Below are positions 1 to 11,801 of a DNA stretch of 64,000 nt, piece by piece (within the stretch, counting starts at the first letter, position 1; the number at the start of each line of letters is the position of its first letter). Source of the DNA: Nocardia cerradoensis NBRC 101014 (GTDB lineage: Bacteria; Actinomycetota; Actinomycetes; Mycobacteriales; Mycobacteriaceae); assembly GCF_000308535.1 (NCBI RefSeq), contig NZ_BAFW01000199.1:42119-106118 (forward strand), read 5' to 3'. The notes below the pieces were generated by a model that made no database searches, was not told the DNA's origin, and saw only the letters and a list, made by a program, of their open reading frames with translations. A program made the translations under genes and the position numbers.

Positions 1-828
1 GGCCGTATGCGCCAGGCCGGGAAACGCCTCCGGCGTCGACCGCGGATGCAGCGCGTGCACCGCGAGCCGGAACATGACCGCGCGCAACAACATCTGCGGC
101 CACTCCGGCAGATCCGACCACCGCTCGAGCAGGCCCGGATCCGCACCGCCCCAGGACAGCGCGTCGACCACGATCACCCCGGCCGCCCAGGACGCGGGCC
201 GCCAGTACGGGGTGATGTCGGTCAGCCCGGGCGCCTGGCCGTTCGTGAACAGCACCGTGCCGAACAGATCACCGTGCACGAGCTGCGACGGGATCTGCAC
301 CGGTTTCCGCAGCGTCGCGAGCTGGGCCAGCATATCGATGCTGTGGCGCCCGTCCGGCGTGGTCACCGGCAGCATGCCCCCGGCCTTCAGACTGCGCAGC
401 GGCACCGTCTCCCAGGCGGCCCGATCGGCGGCGACGAAGACATCGACATCGACCCACGGCGCGATCGGCTGCTGGGCCAGGAAACGCGGCCGCTCCAGCC
501 GCGCGGTGGCGTAGTGCAGGCGCAACGACACCGAGACCACCTCGTCGTGGCGTGGTTCCGGGGTGCCGTCCATATAGGTGTCGGCACGCCAGCCGGACAC
601 CACGTAGCGACCGTCGGTCGCACGCACCGGGCGCGCCAGCCGCACCCCATCCACCCGCAGTGTCTCCCGCACCTTCGCCGACCACGCCGCCCGGGCGTGA
701 TCGGCCACCGGGCTGAGCACCACCTCTCCGCACCGCCACCCACCGTCCCAGTCGCCCAGCGCGACCGGGGACACTTCGCGCAGCCCGAAAGTGGCCCGCA
801 CATGCTCCGGAGGTTCGACAGATGTCAC
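1..828 (-). CDS. TIGR02569 family protein, aminoglycoside-phosphotransferase-like fold (3' end cut off)
   Basis: The gene starts at a GTG (826-828) and stays open to the window edge, so its C-terminus is missing. The visible 276 codons contain LVHGDLFGTVLF, with His185, which corresponds to the catalytic-loop HGDLxxxN region of the APH kinase-like fold, followed by DITPYWRP. The last visible residues, TPEAFPGLAHT, match my memory of the conserved C-terminal part of the M. tuberculosis Rv3205c family. Its position downstream of moeZ is as in Mycobacterium. Substrate and activity are unknown for the family, and true kinase activity is not established. The 221 bp to moeZ suggest it may have its own promoter. 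Confidence 0.8.
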   Translation of the reverse strand, partial: MTSVEPPEHVRATFGLREVSPVALGDWDGGWRCGEVVLSPVADHARAAWSAKVRETLRVDGVRLARPVRATDGRYVVSGWRADTYMDGTPEPRHDEVVSVSLRLHYATARLERPRFLAQQPIAPWVDVDVFVAADRAAWETVPLRSLKAGGMLPVTTPDGRHSIDMLAQLATLRKPVQIPSQLVHGDLFGTVLFTNGQAPGLTDITPYWRPASWAAGVIVVDALSWGGADPGLLERWSDLPEWPQMLLRAVMFRLAVHALHPRSTPEAFPGLAHTA

Positions 829-1049
829 GGCCGTACCGTAACCCCGGGAACTTGTCCACTCGAGACAACGCGCTGAGCCGCCTCCCCGGAACTTTTGCGT
901 ACCAGTAAGTGCCGCGTCAGTCGCTGCCCGGTCCTGCGTTGGGAGCGGGGACAGTGCTGGGCGTACCCGGCGAGTTACCCATGTTCTCGCGAAATCGGTG
1001 ATCTCTGTCCCGTAGCGGAAATACGGGACAGCATCGACGGGAATTTGTG

Positions 1050-2249
1050 TCAGTAGACCGGCAGGCTCGGGTCCACTTGGTTGGCCCAGGCGACGATTCC
1101 GCCCTGGAGGTGGGTGGCGTCGGAGAATCCGGCGCGCTTGAGGGCCGCCAGGGCCTCCGCGGAGCGGATGCCGGTCTTGCAGTGCAGGACGATCGGGGTG
1201 TTCTGCGGGAGTTCGGCGAGTGCCTCGCCGGACAGGATGCGGTCCTTCGGGATCAGGGTCGCGCCGTCGATGCGGACGATGTCCCATTCCACCGGTTCGC
1301 GGACGTCGATGATGGCGACATCCTTACCCGCGTCGAGCATGTCCTTGAGTTCGCGGGCGGTCACCGTGGAACCGACCGCGGCGGCCTGGCCCTCCTCGGA
1401 GACCACACCGCAGAACGCCTCGTAGTCGATGAGCTCGGTGATGGGCTGCCGCTCCGGATCGCGCCGCAGCTTGATGGTGCGGTAGTTCATATCCAGTGCG
1501 TCGTAGACCATCAGGCGGCCGAGCAGGGTCTCCCCGATGCCGGTGATCAGCTTGATGGCCTCGGTGACCATGATCGAACCGATCGACGCGCACAGCACAC
1601 CCAGCACACCGCCCTCGGCGCAGGACGGGACCATGCCCGGCGGCGGCGCCTCGGGGTACAGGTCGCGGTAGTTGATGCCGCGCTTCTCACCGTCGGGACC
1701 GTCGGGGGCGTCCTCCCAGAACACCGAGACCTGGCCCTCGAACCGGTAGATCGACCCCCACACATACGGCTTACCGGCCAGCACGGCGGCGTCGTTGACC
1801 AGGTAGCGGGTGGCGAAGTTGTCGGTGCCGTCGACGATCAGGTCGTACTGCGCGAACAGATCGACCGCGTTCTCGGGCTCCAGCCGGAGCTTGTGCAGCA
1901 CCACCTCGACGCCGGAATTGATCTCCAGAATCGAATCACGCGCACTGTCGGCCTTGCTGCGGCCGATATCGGATTCGCCGTGAATGATCTGCCGTTGCAG
2001 ATTCGACGCGTCCACCTCGTCGAACTCCACGATGCCGAGCGTGCCGACACCGGCCGCGGCCAGATACAGCAGCGCCGGCGAGCCGAGACCACCCGCACCG
2101 ATCACCAGCACCTTGGCATTCTTCAGACGTTTCTGCCCGTCCATCCCGACATCGGGAATGATCAAATGCCGGCTGTAGCGGGCGACCTCATCCCTGGTCA
2201 GCTCCGCGGCCGGTTCGACCAGTGGCGGCAGGGACTGTGGTGATGACAC
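1050..2249 (-). CDS. moeZ: Adenylyltransferase/sulfurtransferase MoeZ
   Basis: This 399-residue protein has an N-terminal ThiF/MoeB adenylating domain (nucleotide loop GAGGLGSP at 51-58) and a C-terminal rhodanese domain with the loop HCKTGIRS, active cysteine near 357. The GTG start at 2249 follows GAGGAG at a good distance; the open frame reaches 37 codons further but without a comparable site. In mycobacteria MoeZ adenylates the C-terminus of sulfur carriers (CysO for cysteine synthesis, MoaD-type for molybdopterin) and transfers sulfur to them. The molybdopterin oxidoreductase later in this window would depend on that cofactor pathway. Order DUF3152-moeZ-TIGR02569 is as in M. tuberculosis Rv3207c-Rv3206c-Rv3205c. 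Confidence 0.93.
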   Translation of the reverse strand: MSSPQSLPPLVEPAAELTRDEVARYSRHLIIPDVGMDGQKRLKNAKVLVIGAGGLGSPALLYLAAAGVGTLGIVEFDEVDASNLQRQIIHGESDIGRSKADSARDSILEINSGVEVVLHKLRLEPENAVDLFAQYDLIVDGTDNFATRYLVNDAAVLAGKPYVWGSIYRFEGQVSVFWEDAPDGPDGEKRGINYRDLYPEAPPPGMVPSCAEGGVLGVLCASIGSIMVTEAIKLITGIGETLLGRLMVYDALDMNYRTIKLRRDPERQPITELIDYEAFCGVVSEEGQAAAVGSTVTARELKDMLDAGKDVAIIDVREPVEWDIVRIDGATLIPKDRILSGEALAELPQNTPIVLHCKTGIRSAEALAALKRAGFSDATHLQGGIVAWANQVDPSLPVY

Positions 2250-2367
2250 GTCGCAGACTCCTCGAATCGAATTCGCCGATAGGGCTTGCATGTGCAACGC
2301 GGCGAACCGAGCCGTTCTTCCCGTGCCGCCTCTCCGCGAGCCGTGCCGGCATGCCGGCATGCCGTTG

Positions 2368-3492
2368 CTATCCCCGAGGATACGGCCAGGGGTTGAAGCG
2401 GCACTTCTTCCCGTCCATCGGGACCACGCCCTGCGGGTCGAGGGTCGCGATGTCGTTGTTGCGGGTGCCGAAGGTCTGCTGCATCATCACCGGCGCCAAT
2501 CCCCCGTCGATCTCGCACGGCTGGTGTTCGTGGTAGCCGATGGCGTGGCCGACCTCGTGATTGATCTGGTACTGGCGATACGAGCCGATATCGCCCTCGA
2601 AGGCGGTGGCACCGCGCACCCAGCGCACCTCCGAAAGCACCACGCGGCCGAGATCGGAGTTGTAGCAGGAGGAATCGATCGGAATCTCGAAACCGCAGGC
2701 CGATTTGGTGGTCTGCCGGGAGGTCAGCGAGACCCGGAAATCCGGTTCGCCGGTGTCGATGCGACGGAAACCGAAGCGCGGGTCGTGGGTCCAGCTCTTG
2801 GGATTGGCGAGGGTCGCCTCCACCATCTTGGCGACCGAATCGTCCCCGCCGAGCGAGGTGGTGTCGACACCGTTCTCGACCTCGACGGTGTAGGTGAACT
2901 GATGTTCCTGACCGGCCCCGATCTGGGCCGACGTCCCGGGAACGATATGCCAGGTGCCCGCCGCGGTCTCGGTGAACGCCCCGCCCGCGGGAAGCGCGCC
3001 GGAGGGCGGATCGCCGGCGAACTTACCGTCACCCTTGGGTGGTGCGCCGATGATGCCGGCCTTGCTGGTGTGCTGGCTGAGCCGGCCCAGGGCGGGTGTG
3101 GAACCACCGGAGGTGTCGGTACCCCCCTTGACGGCGTCCACGACGACCAGCACGGTGATGATCACCAGCACCGGCAGTGCGTAGGCTCGCCAGCCGTAGG
3201 TGGAGACGAACCGGCCCAGCGCGCTCTGCTTCTTCGTATCCCGTTCCGGCCGTGGCCGATTCGCGGCGTCATGGGCACCGGTCGGATCCCATTTCGCACG
3301 CAGCGGCTGATGGGAACGATCGCCGTGGCCGTAGCCCGAATACAGGCCGAGCGGATCGTAGAATTCGGGGATTTCCGTCGTTTGCTGCCGGTCACGCCGG
3401 CCGGCGCCGGCCGATTCCGCGCGCGCGGCCAGCACGCCTGCGGGGCGAGGCGAATCGGGCCCGCCGGTCGGTCTGCCCCGTTGATCGCTCAC
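2368..3492 (-). CDS. DUF3152 membrane-anchored putative zinc metalloprotease
   Basis: The 374-residue protein has a charged cytoplasmic N-terminus of about 100 residues, one transmembrane helix (around 104-122, ALPVLVIITVLVVVDAV), a Gly/Ser/Pro linker and an extracytoplasmic DUF3152 domain. Near the C-terminus HEVGHAIGYHEH (from residue 312) gives HExxH; the third zinc ligand could be His321 or His323, since the exact metzincin spacing puts Glu at 322. Cys residues near the active site and the C-terminus may form disulphides. It corresponds to Rv3207c. It is encoded upstream of moeZ on the same strand with a 118-bp gap. The protease role is inferred from the motif only. Confidence 0.82.
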   Translation of the reverse strand: MSDQRGRPTGGPDSPRPAGVLAARAESAGAGRRDRQQTTEIPEFYDPLGLYSGYGHGDRSHQPLRAKWDPTGAHDAANRPRPERDTKKQSALGRFVSTYGWRAYALPVLVIITVLVVVDAVKGGTDTSGGSTPALGRLSQHTSKAGIIGAPPKGDGKFAGDPPSGALPAGGAFTETAAGTWHIVPGTSAQIGAGQEHQFTYTVEVENGVDTTSLGGDDSVAKMVEATLANPKSWTHDPRFGFRRIDTGEPDFRVSLTSRQTTKSACGFEIPIDSSCYNSDLGRVVLSEVRWVRGATAFEGDIGSYRQYQINHEVGHAIGYHEHQPCEIDGGLAPVMMQQTFGTRNNDIATLDPQGVVPMDGKKCRFNPWPYPRG

Positions 3493-3543
3493 CCGAACAG
3501 ATTCTCACAGGCCGTTCTGTGGCACATACATACCTGCCGTTGA

Positions 3544-4437
<894 letters not shown>

Positions 4438-4465
4438 GAGCGCACAAGCACCGAGCCGACGACAA

Positions 4466-4500
4466 GGCCCGGATCTGCCACCGCAGATCCGGGCCTTTCG
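4466..4500. terminator. Hairpin terminator between convergent tetR and DUF3107 genes
   Basis: A perfect 13-bp stem, GGCCCGGATCTGC (4466-4478) with GCAGATCCGGGCC (4483-4495), has a 4-base loop and is followed by TTTCG. It lies between two genes that run towards each other and probably serves both. Confidence 0.85.
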
Positions 4501-4542
4501 AGTTCGATACAGCGGCGACGAGTTCGTCTCGCCGCAGGAGGA

Positions 4543-4776
4543 TCAGACCGCGGCGAAACCCACGCGGCCGCTGGTGGAGGTGCCGATTTCGACGTAGGCC
4601 ACCTTCGATGCCTGGATCAGGTACTTGCGCCCCTTCTCGTCCTCGAGGGTCAGCACACCACCCGAACCGCTCAGCGCGCCGGATACCAGCGCCTCGACCT
4701 CCTCGGGGGTCTGCGAGCTGGCGATCACCAGTTCCCGCGGGCTATCCGAAATGCCGATCTTGACCTCCACGGCCAA
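4543..4776 (-). CDS. DUF3107 family protein (TB9.4-like)
   Basis: This small acidic protein of 77 residues starts MAVEVKIGISDSPRELVIAS and matches the DUF3107 family (M. tuberculosis Rv3208A, TB9.4) in length and sequence along its whole extent. AGGAGG-like bases (TAGGAGGTTGGCC on the coding strand) precede the ATG. It has no signal peptide or membrane segment. Function is unknown; it lies between tetR and the ferritin-like gene exactly as in Mycobacterium, except that Rv3209 is missing here. Confidence 0.92.
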   Translation of the reverse strand: MAVEVKIGISDSPRELVIASSQTPEEVEALVSGALSGSGGVLTLEDEKGRKYLIQASKVAYVEIGTSTSGRVGFAAV

Positions 4777-4894
4777 CCTCCTAGAGTCCAGATGGTGTCG
4801 CTGCCCAGGCTAGTGCAGCGCGGGGGCCGGCGACGATGCGCCCGCCTGTGCTGTCAGCGAACAGCCGCCGGTCCCGGCGGCCGTCGCGGGCGGC

Positions 4895-5593
4895 TCATCC
4901 CAGGCTCAGTACCCGCATCCGCTCGGCATGCGAGTTCTGCATCCGTTCGAACAGCGCCGCCACCCCGTTGAGGTCGCCGGTCGCGGTGAGGACCAGTTCG
5001 GTCAGCTCGTCGCGCTGGGCCATGACGTACTGCGCCTGGGTGATGGCCTCACCGAGCAGGCGGCGGCCCCACAGCGTGAGCCGGTCGCGCTCGGAGCGGC
5101 TGACGGTGACCGCCCGGCGCACCTCCTCGATGACGAATTCCGAGTGGTGGGTTTCGGCCAGCACATCGCGCACGACCGCGGCCACTTCCGGCGCGAGCGC
5201 ATCGGCGAGCACCGCGTAGAAGTCGGCGGCGATACCGTCACCGACGTAGAACTTCACCATCGACTCGAGCCAGTTCGAGGGATCGGTCGACGCGTGGTAG
5301 TCGTCGAGGGCCCGCACGAACGGCGCCATCGCGTCGAAGACGTCGACACCGCGGCCCTGCAGCGCGCGCTCGAGCGTGGCGAAATGCTCCATCTCGGCGG
5401 CGGCCATCTTCGCCACCGCGACCTTGCCCCGCAGCGTGGGCGATAATTTCGCCTCTTCCGCCAAGCGGTAGAACGCGGAGATCTCACCGTAGGCGAGCAC
5501 CGCGAACAAGTCGGTGACACCGAGATGGTCGGCGGGGATTCGATGATCGGATTCGGTCGAAACACCCAGCGCGCCAGATGTGTTTGCACCCAT
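4895..5593 (-). CDS. Ferritin-like fold protein (Rv3210c-like)
   Basis: The protein is 232 residues from the ATG at 5593, preceded by TAGGGTGG; the longer frame (to 5674) lacks a better start. It is mostly helical, with Glu/His pairs such as AAAEMEHFATLERAL and ETHHSEFVIEEV that fit a ferritin-like di-iron four-helix bundle, as annotated for actinobacterial homologues. Rv3210c is about 231 residues, so it is full length. The substrate is not known; relation to the tRNA hydroxylase MiaE superfamily is only at fold level. Confidence 0.82.
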   Translation of the reverse strand: MGANTSGALGVSTESDHRIPADHLGVTDLFAVLAYGEISAFYRLAEEAKLSPTLRGKVAVAKMAAAEMEHFATLERALQGRGVDVFDAMAPFVRALDDYHASTDPSNWLESMVKFYVGDGIAADFYAVLADALAPEVAAVVRDVLAETHHSEFVIEEVRRAVTVSRSERDRLTLWGRRLLGEAITQAQYVMAQRDELTELVLTATGDLNGVAALFERMQNSHAERMRVLSLG

Positions 5594-5722
5594 GGCCACC
5601 ACCCTAATAGGTCGGCGCCCGGAGGGGGCGGTGGCGCGGCGCCGAAAAGAGTTCCCCTGCGAGCCGCGCTTCACACCGCCCTGTCCGAGCCGACGGGTAA
5701 CTGCTTCGCCGCCACCGCCGGC

Positions 5723-6796
5723 TCATGCCTGGTCGCCCAGGAATTTCTCCAGGTAGCTCCAGGTGGTGTCGCGGGCGATCAGGATGCCCAGATGGCTGCC
5801 GGGCGAGGTTTCGTAGCGCACCTCGCGGGCGCCGGTCAGCGTCCGCTGCCCGTGCGCCACCGCCGCCGCGGGGGTGATGACGTCGTCGGTCCCGCCCACG
5901 AGCAGTACCGGCGCGGCGATCTCCGCCAGCGCGATCGGCCGCTCGCCGACGTGCACCACGCCCTTGCCGATGTCGTTGGCCAGCATGAATCGACTCCACA
6001 GCTGGTTGTAGAAGCGGCCGGGGTAGCCGGGCAGCTGCGACTGGAACCGGTCGATGGTCTCCATCCGGGCCAGCGTCGCCGCATCGGTCAGATTGCTCGC
6101 CAGGAACATCGGCCGGCGCAGTTCCCGATCCCAGGCCGCGGCCCGGTAGGCGATGCGGGTCAGCGGCGCCGGCACACCGCCGGTCGCCCGGATCAGGTTC
6201 GACACGATCCGCCCGCCGTCGATGCGCGCCAGCGCGCGGACCTGCGGAACACCGTTGACGCGGTTGTAGTCCAGCGGTGCGCCGACCGCGGTGACCGAGC
6301 GGATCGGCAGGGTCGCGTCGGCCGCGGCGGTGAGCAGCGACAGCACGCCGCCGAGCGACCAGCCGACCAGATCGACCGGAGCGCCGTCACGATCGGCCGA
6401 CACGCGCCGCACCGCCTCGGGCAGGATGTCGTCGACCCAGTCCTCGAATCCCATGCGCCGGTCGGCGAAGCCGATCTCGCCGTAGTCGACGAGGTAGGGG
6501 CGCCGGCCGATCTCCAGCAGAAAGCGGGCCATACTCTGGTCCGGACGCAGATCGAAGCACACCGCCGGGGCCGCCAGCGGCGGAACCATCAGCACTGCCG
6601 TGTCGTCGGCGGGCGGCGGTCCGGCGGGATCGACGTCGAAGCGGCGCAGCAGCCGATGCGGTTCGTCCCAGAGCACCGTCGAGGGGGTGGGGACGGGGGC
6701 TTCGATGCCGTCGCCGAAGGTCAGCGCCCATGCGTTGCGGGCCGCGACGCCCACGGTCTCTGCCAAGCTCACAGCGACCAATTTATCGTGTGACAC
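5723..6796 (-). CDS. Alpha/beta hydrolase, PHA-synthase/PhaC-like
   Basis: The 357-residue protein has an alpha/beta-hydrolase core: nucleophile elbow GWSLGG (Ser147), acid candidate in GGTDDVITP and a C-terminal His in SPGSHLG. The layout (MVPPLAAPAVCFDLRPDQSM, then DYGEIGF) recalls PhaC/PhaE-type proteins, but the nucleophile is Ser, not the Cys of PHA synthases, so a hydrolase or acyltransferase is more likely. GTG at 6796 is the longest start; a GTG at 6774 in VAVSLAETV is an alternative. It has no counterpart between Rv3210c and Rv3211 in M. tuberculosis and so looks inserted. Confidence 0.75.
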   Translation of the reverse strand: MSHDKLVAVSLAETVGVAARNAWALTFGDGIEAPVPTPSTVLWDEPHRLLRRFDVDPAGPPPADDTAVLMVPPLAAPAVCFDLRPDQSMARFLLEIGRRPYLVDYGEIGFADRRMGFEDWVDDILPEAVRRVSADRDGAPVDLVGWSLGGVLSLLTAAADATLPIRSVTAVGAPLDYNRVNGVPQVRALARIDGGRIVSNLIRATGGVPAPLTRIAYRAAAWDRELRRPMFLASNLTDAATLARMETIDRFQSQLPGYPGRFYNQLWSRFMLANDIGKGVVHVGERPIALAEIAAPVLLVGGTDDVITPAAAVAHGQRTLTGAREVRYETSPGSHLGILIARDTTWSYLEKFLGDQA

Positions 6797-7302
6797 ACCG
6801 TCTCACATATGTGGGCTGGGCCACGCCGCACCGGACCGCTCGCGGACCCGGCGGGCGAAAGCAGACATATCGGCCGAGCGCGACCCGTCCGCGCACTTCC
6901 GTGAAATCACCGTTCCGGTCGACCGCGCAATTTCGCGGATCATGATGAATTGCCGTGTGCCGCATACGGACCGGACACCGAGCGACGGACGGGCGAGAGC
7001 GGGAGCGAGGCGAAGAAAGCTATCACGCTACAATCTCTATGGGCAACGGAAATTTTCGCTCGCACCGTCATATCCCGGCCGGTTGATCGGGACCGGTGGT
7101 CGAGGCAGTGCGACAAGGGGTAACCGGGGCCCACCGAAAATGTGCGCGCACCAGATCCGCGACCCCTTTGCGCCGCGCTCGGACAGCGATCCGGGTGGCG
7201 AGAGTGCAGGTGGAACCCGCCGGAAATGTGGTGGCCCGGAAATCCGGTCCCAATCCACCCTCGTGCGCGCTGGATGCGACAAACACGAGGAAGGCACGAA
7301 TC
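6797..7302. other. 506-bp divergent intergenic region with long rhlE leader
   Basis: No gene is supported here. A possible extended -10 box, TACAAT, lies at 7029-7034 on the plus strand, without a clear -35. If used, it would give rhlE an untranslated leader of roughly 260 bases, which is common for cold-induced DEAD-box helicase genes. I saw no clear terminator or riboswitch. Confidence 0.35.
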
Positions 7303-8946
<1,644 letters not shown>

Positions 8947-8972
8947 TCGCCGGATCGGTTAGTCTCGCTGAC

Positions 8973-10190
8973 GTGCTCGCACCCGAGCGGCGGACGCGCG
9001 CCGACCTCTATGCCGCAGTCGCGATCGCCGTTGTCGTGGCGATCGCGGCGGTTGTCGTGTGGTCGACGAGCGACGCCCGCGGCACCGAATCCGATCCCGC
9101 GGCACATCCGGCCTCGGTGGCGCCGTCGGCCGATCGGCTGCCGGATGCCCTCACCGAACGATGGCACGCCCCCGACGACGTCGCCGCGCGGGCACTGACC
9201 TCGAGCGGCGTCGCCATCACCGGGGACGGCGGCACCGTCCGCGGCCTCGACGCCGCCACCGGGCGTGAGCTCTGGAAGTATCAGCGCGATCTGCCGCTGT
9301 GCGGGCTGGAGAGCCAATTCGCCACGGTGATCGCCACCTATCGCGATCCGCGCGGTTGCAGCCAGACCACCATGCTCGGTGCCGAGGACGGGCGCCGGCG
9401 CACCGCGCGCAGCAGCTATATGGACTCGCAGGTCCGGCTGTCCACCGACGGCACCTACGTGCTGGCCCAGGGCCCGCGCCGGCTGGAGGTGTGGCGGTCG
9501 GATCTGGTCCGCACGCTCGAATACGGCTACGTCGACGCGCAGGTGAACCCGCACACCCAGCCCCGGCACGGCTGCACGCTGCTGTCGGCGGCCTCGGGCG
9601 GCAGCCGCCTGGCCGTGCTCGAACGCTGCCCCGACGATGCCGCGGACCGGCTGACGGTGCTGAATCCTGCGCCGAAGGACGCCTCCGCTCCGGAGGAGTA
9701 CGGCTCGCACGTCGTGACCGAACCCGGCGCGGCGGCCGCCAACGCCCGCGTCGTGGCGGTCACGGACAACCGGATCGCGCTGTATCTTCCCGGAACCGAC
9801 GCCGCCCCACCGGAATTCGCGATCTACGACACCAACGCGAATTCGCTTGCGGTGCACCGTCTCACCGCGCCGATCGCAGACAACAGCACGGTCACCCGGC
9901 TCGGCTCGGCGTATTTCGTGTTCACCGGCAACAGCGTGATCGCCTTGAGCGCGAGCACCTTCGAGCCGCTGTGGACCGCACCGGACGCCCTGGGCGCACC
10001 GGCGATGATGGCGGGCAACGTCCTGGTTCCGGTCGCCGACGGTATCGCCGCGCTCGATCCGGGCAGCGGCGCCCAGCAGAAGCGGATCCCGTTGCGGCGC
10101 AGCGACTATCACGGGGAGCCGATTTCGCTGGCCGTGAGCGGTCCGGTGGTGCTGGAGTTGCGGGGCGGCCGGCTCTACGGAACCAGCTGA
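8973..10190 (+). CDS. Membrane-anchored beta-propeller-like protein (Rv3212-like)
   Basis: The 405-residue protein starts at GTG 8973, has one N-terminal transmembrane anchor (about 14-32, YAAVAIAVVVAIAAVVVW) and then an extracytoplasmic domain with repeated strand-rich units such as TVRGLDAATGRELWKYQ and ALSASTFEPLWTAPDA, typical of PQQ-like propellers. Five cysteines in the outer domain could form disulphides. It lies 26 bp after rhlE, as Rv3212 does. Function is unknown; a binding or scaffold role in the envelope is inferred from the fold. Confidence 0.8.
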   Translation: MLAPERRTRADLYAAVAIAVVVAIAAVVVWSTSDARGTESDPAAHPASVAPSADRLPDALTERWHAPDDVAARALTSSGVAITGDGGTVRGLDAATGRELWKYQRDLPLCGLESQFATVIATYRDPRGCSQTTMLGAEDGRRRTARSSYMDSQVRLSTDGTYVLAQGPRRLEVWRSDLVRTLEYGYVDAQVNPHTQPRHGCTLLSAASGGSRLAVLERCPDDAADRLTVLNPAPKDASAPEEYGSHVVTEPGAAAANARVVAVTDNRIALYLPGTDAAPPEFAIYDTNANSLAVHRLTAPIADNSTVTRLGSAYFVFTGNSVIALSASTFEPLWTAPDALGAPAMMAGNVLVPVADGIAALDPGSGAQQKRIPLRRSDYHGEPISLAVSGPVVLELRGGRLYGTS

Positions 10191-10246
10191 GCCCACGCCC
10201 CGATCCGTCCGCCCGCCCGGTCGCTCGGTGCGGCATGATCGAAATC

Positions 10247-10882
10247 ATGAGTGCATCGGACAGGGACTATCGGCTGGTGCTGCTGCGGCACGGTGAGACG
10301 GCGTGGTCGGCGGCGCGCAAACACACCGGGCGCACCGATATCGCGCTCACCGAACGCGGCGAAGCGCAGGCCCGGGCCGCCGGGAAGGTCGTGGCGGGAC
10401 TCGGCCTGAGCGATCCGCTGGTCCTGACCAGCCCGAAGCAGCGGGCCGTGCACAGCGCCGAACTGGCCGGGCTGCCCGATCCGCGGATCGACGACGACCT
10501 GGTCGAATGGGATTACGGCGACTACGAGGGCCTGACCACCCCGCAGATCCGCGAAACGGCGCCCGGCTGGACGGTCTTCACCGGCGACGTCCCGGGCGGT
10601 GAATCCGCCGATGCGGTCGGCGCGCGGGCCGACCGGGTGCTGGAGTCGGTGGCGCCGGCGCTGCGTACACGCGATGTGGTGCTGGTCGGGCACGGACATT
10701 TCTCCCGGGTGCTGATCGCGCGCTGGGCCGGTTTCCCGGCCCGGGAGGGACGGCGATTCTTCCTGTCCACCGCCGCGATCAGCGTACTGGGCCACGATCA
10801 CCAGGCCGCGACGATTCTGGCGCACAACATCGTGCCGCCGCCCGAGGCGAGTCGAGCATCCGATACGGAGGCGGGCCGATGA
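10247..10882 (+). CDS. Histidine phosphatase family protein (Gpm2/Rv3214-like acid phosphatase)
   Basis: The 211-residue protein has the phosphohistidine motif LLRHGETAWS (His15), EWDYGDYEGLTTPQIRE and the second active His in VLVGHGHFSR. Rv3214, once named gpm2, was shown to be an acid phosphatase rather than a mutase, and the same motifs are present here. ATG at 10247 is favoured; ATG at 10235 in the same frame would add four residues. Its stop overlaps the next start by ATGA, so the two are translationally coupled. Rv3213c and entC, next to this gene in M. tuberculosis, are absent. Confidence 0.88.
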   Translation: MSASDRDYRLVLLRHGETAWSAARKHTGRTDIALTERGEAQARAAGKVVAGLGLSDPLVLTSPKQRAVHSAELAGLPDPRIDDDLVEWDYGDYEGLTTPQIRETAPGWTVFTGDVPGGESADAVGARADRVLESVAPALRTRDVVLVGHGHFSRVLIARWAGFPAREGRRFFLSTAAISVLGHDHQAATILAHNIVPPPEASRASDTEAGR

Positions 10883-11358
10883 TTCGCCGCGCCACACCCG
10901 AGGATGTGCCCGCCCTCGTCGAACTCGTCTACGACCTCGCCGAGTACGAGAAGGCGCGCGAACAGTGCGCCTTGACGGCCGCCGACCTGCACTCCGCCCT
11001 GTTCGGTCCGGCGCCGGCGCTGTTCGCCCACGTCGCGACCGTCGACGGGCGGGTCGCCGGATGCGCGGTCTGGTTTCTGAACTATTCGACCTGGACCGGT
11101 AAGCACGGCATCTACCTGGAAGATCTGTACGTCCGGCCGGAGGCGCGCGGTCGCGGCCTGGGCAGGGCGCTGCTCGCCGAGCTGGCCCGCGAGGCCGTGG
11201 CCAACGGGTACACCCGGGTGGATTGGTCGGTGCTGGACTGGAATACGCCCTCGATCGAGTTCTATCGCGGGCTGGGCGCGGTGGCCCAGGACGAGTGGAC
11301 CGGGTTCCGGCTCGCGGGTGACGCGCTGGCACGGCTCGCGGATTCCGGAAATTCCTGA
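10879..11358 (+). CDS. GNAT N-acetyltransferase, SSAT/thialysine type (Rv3216-like)
   Basis: At 159 residues this is a single GNAT domain. It has the acetyl-CoA loop in YVRPEARGRGLGRALL and the signature DWSVLDWNTPSIEFYRGLGA, which is typical of diamine/thialysine acetyltransferases. The ATG overlaps the phosphatase stop. The substrate is probably a small amine, inferred from the subfamily. Confidence 0.83.
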   Translation: MIRRATPEDVPALVELVYDLAEYEKAREQCALTAADLHSALFGPAPALFAHVATVDGRVAGCAVWFLNYSTWTGKHGIYLEDLYVRPEARGRGLGRALLAELAREAVANGYTRVDWSVLDWNTPSIEFYRGLGAVAQDEWTGFRLAGDALARLADSGNS

Positions 11359-11451
11359 GAATTCTGCGCGCCGGTGTCGATTCCGCGGCGGGATGCGCGT
11401 CGAAGAGTTGAATGGCTCGAAAGGCGGGCCACCCACTCGGAGGACGAAACC

Positions 11452-11793
11452 ATGTCGCAATATCTGATCCTCATCTACCAGGACGAGCGTGCCGTGGCCG
11501 AACCGGAGTCCGGCAGCGCGATGTTCGACAGTCATCGGCAGTTCGGTGAGGCCCACGCGGCGGCGCTGCGCGGCGGAAACGCCTTGCACCACAGTCACAC
11601 CGCCACCAGTATGCGACCGGACGGCGCCGGTGACTTCGTGATCACCGACGGCCCGTTCGCCGAGACCAAGGAGCAGCTGGGCGGCTACTACCTGATCGAG
11701 GCCGAGGACCTCGACGCCGCGATCGCCATCGCCCGCCGCGTGCCGATGAGCTCCGGGGGCGTGGAAGTGCGCCCGGTCCTCGAATTGAGCTGA
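11452..11793 (+). CDS. YCII/DGPF-domain protein paired with ECF sigma factor
   Basis: A 113-residue single-domain YCII-related protein starting MSQYLILIYQDE, with FVITDGPFAETKEQLGGYYLIEA, the DGPF signature. GGAGGAC precedes the ATG. It ends 8 bp before the sigma-factor gene; this pairing is the hallmark of the ECF42 group, where DGPF proteins are encoded beside the sigma factor. It lacks a signal peptide and acts in the cytoplasm; what it binds is unknown. Confidence 0.88.
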   Translation: MSQYLILIYQDERAVAEPESGSAMFDSHRQFGEAHAAALRGGNALHHSHTATSMRPDGAGDFVITDGPFAETKEQLGGYYLIEAEDLDAAIAIARRVPMSSGGVEVRPVLELS

Positions 11794-11801
11794 GCCGCAC
11801 C

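Noticed and set aside
1047..2243. A 398-codon open frame on the plus strand
   Set aside because: It is the antisense shadow of moeZ; its product is low-complexity and matches no family, while the minus strand shows ThiF and rhodanese motifs.
9299..10246. The upstream extension of the histidine phosphatase frame
   Set aside because: It overlaps the Rv3212-like gene in another frame; the family start near ATG 10247 fits the known protein length.
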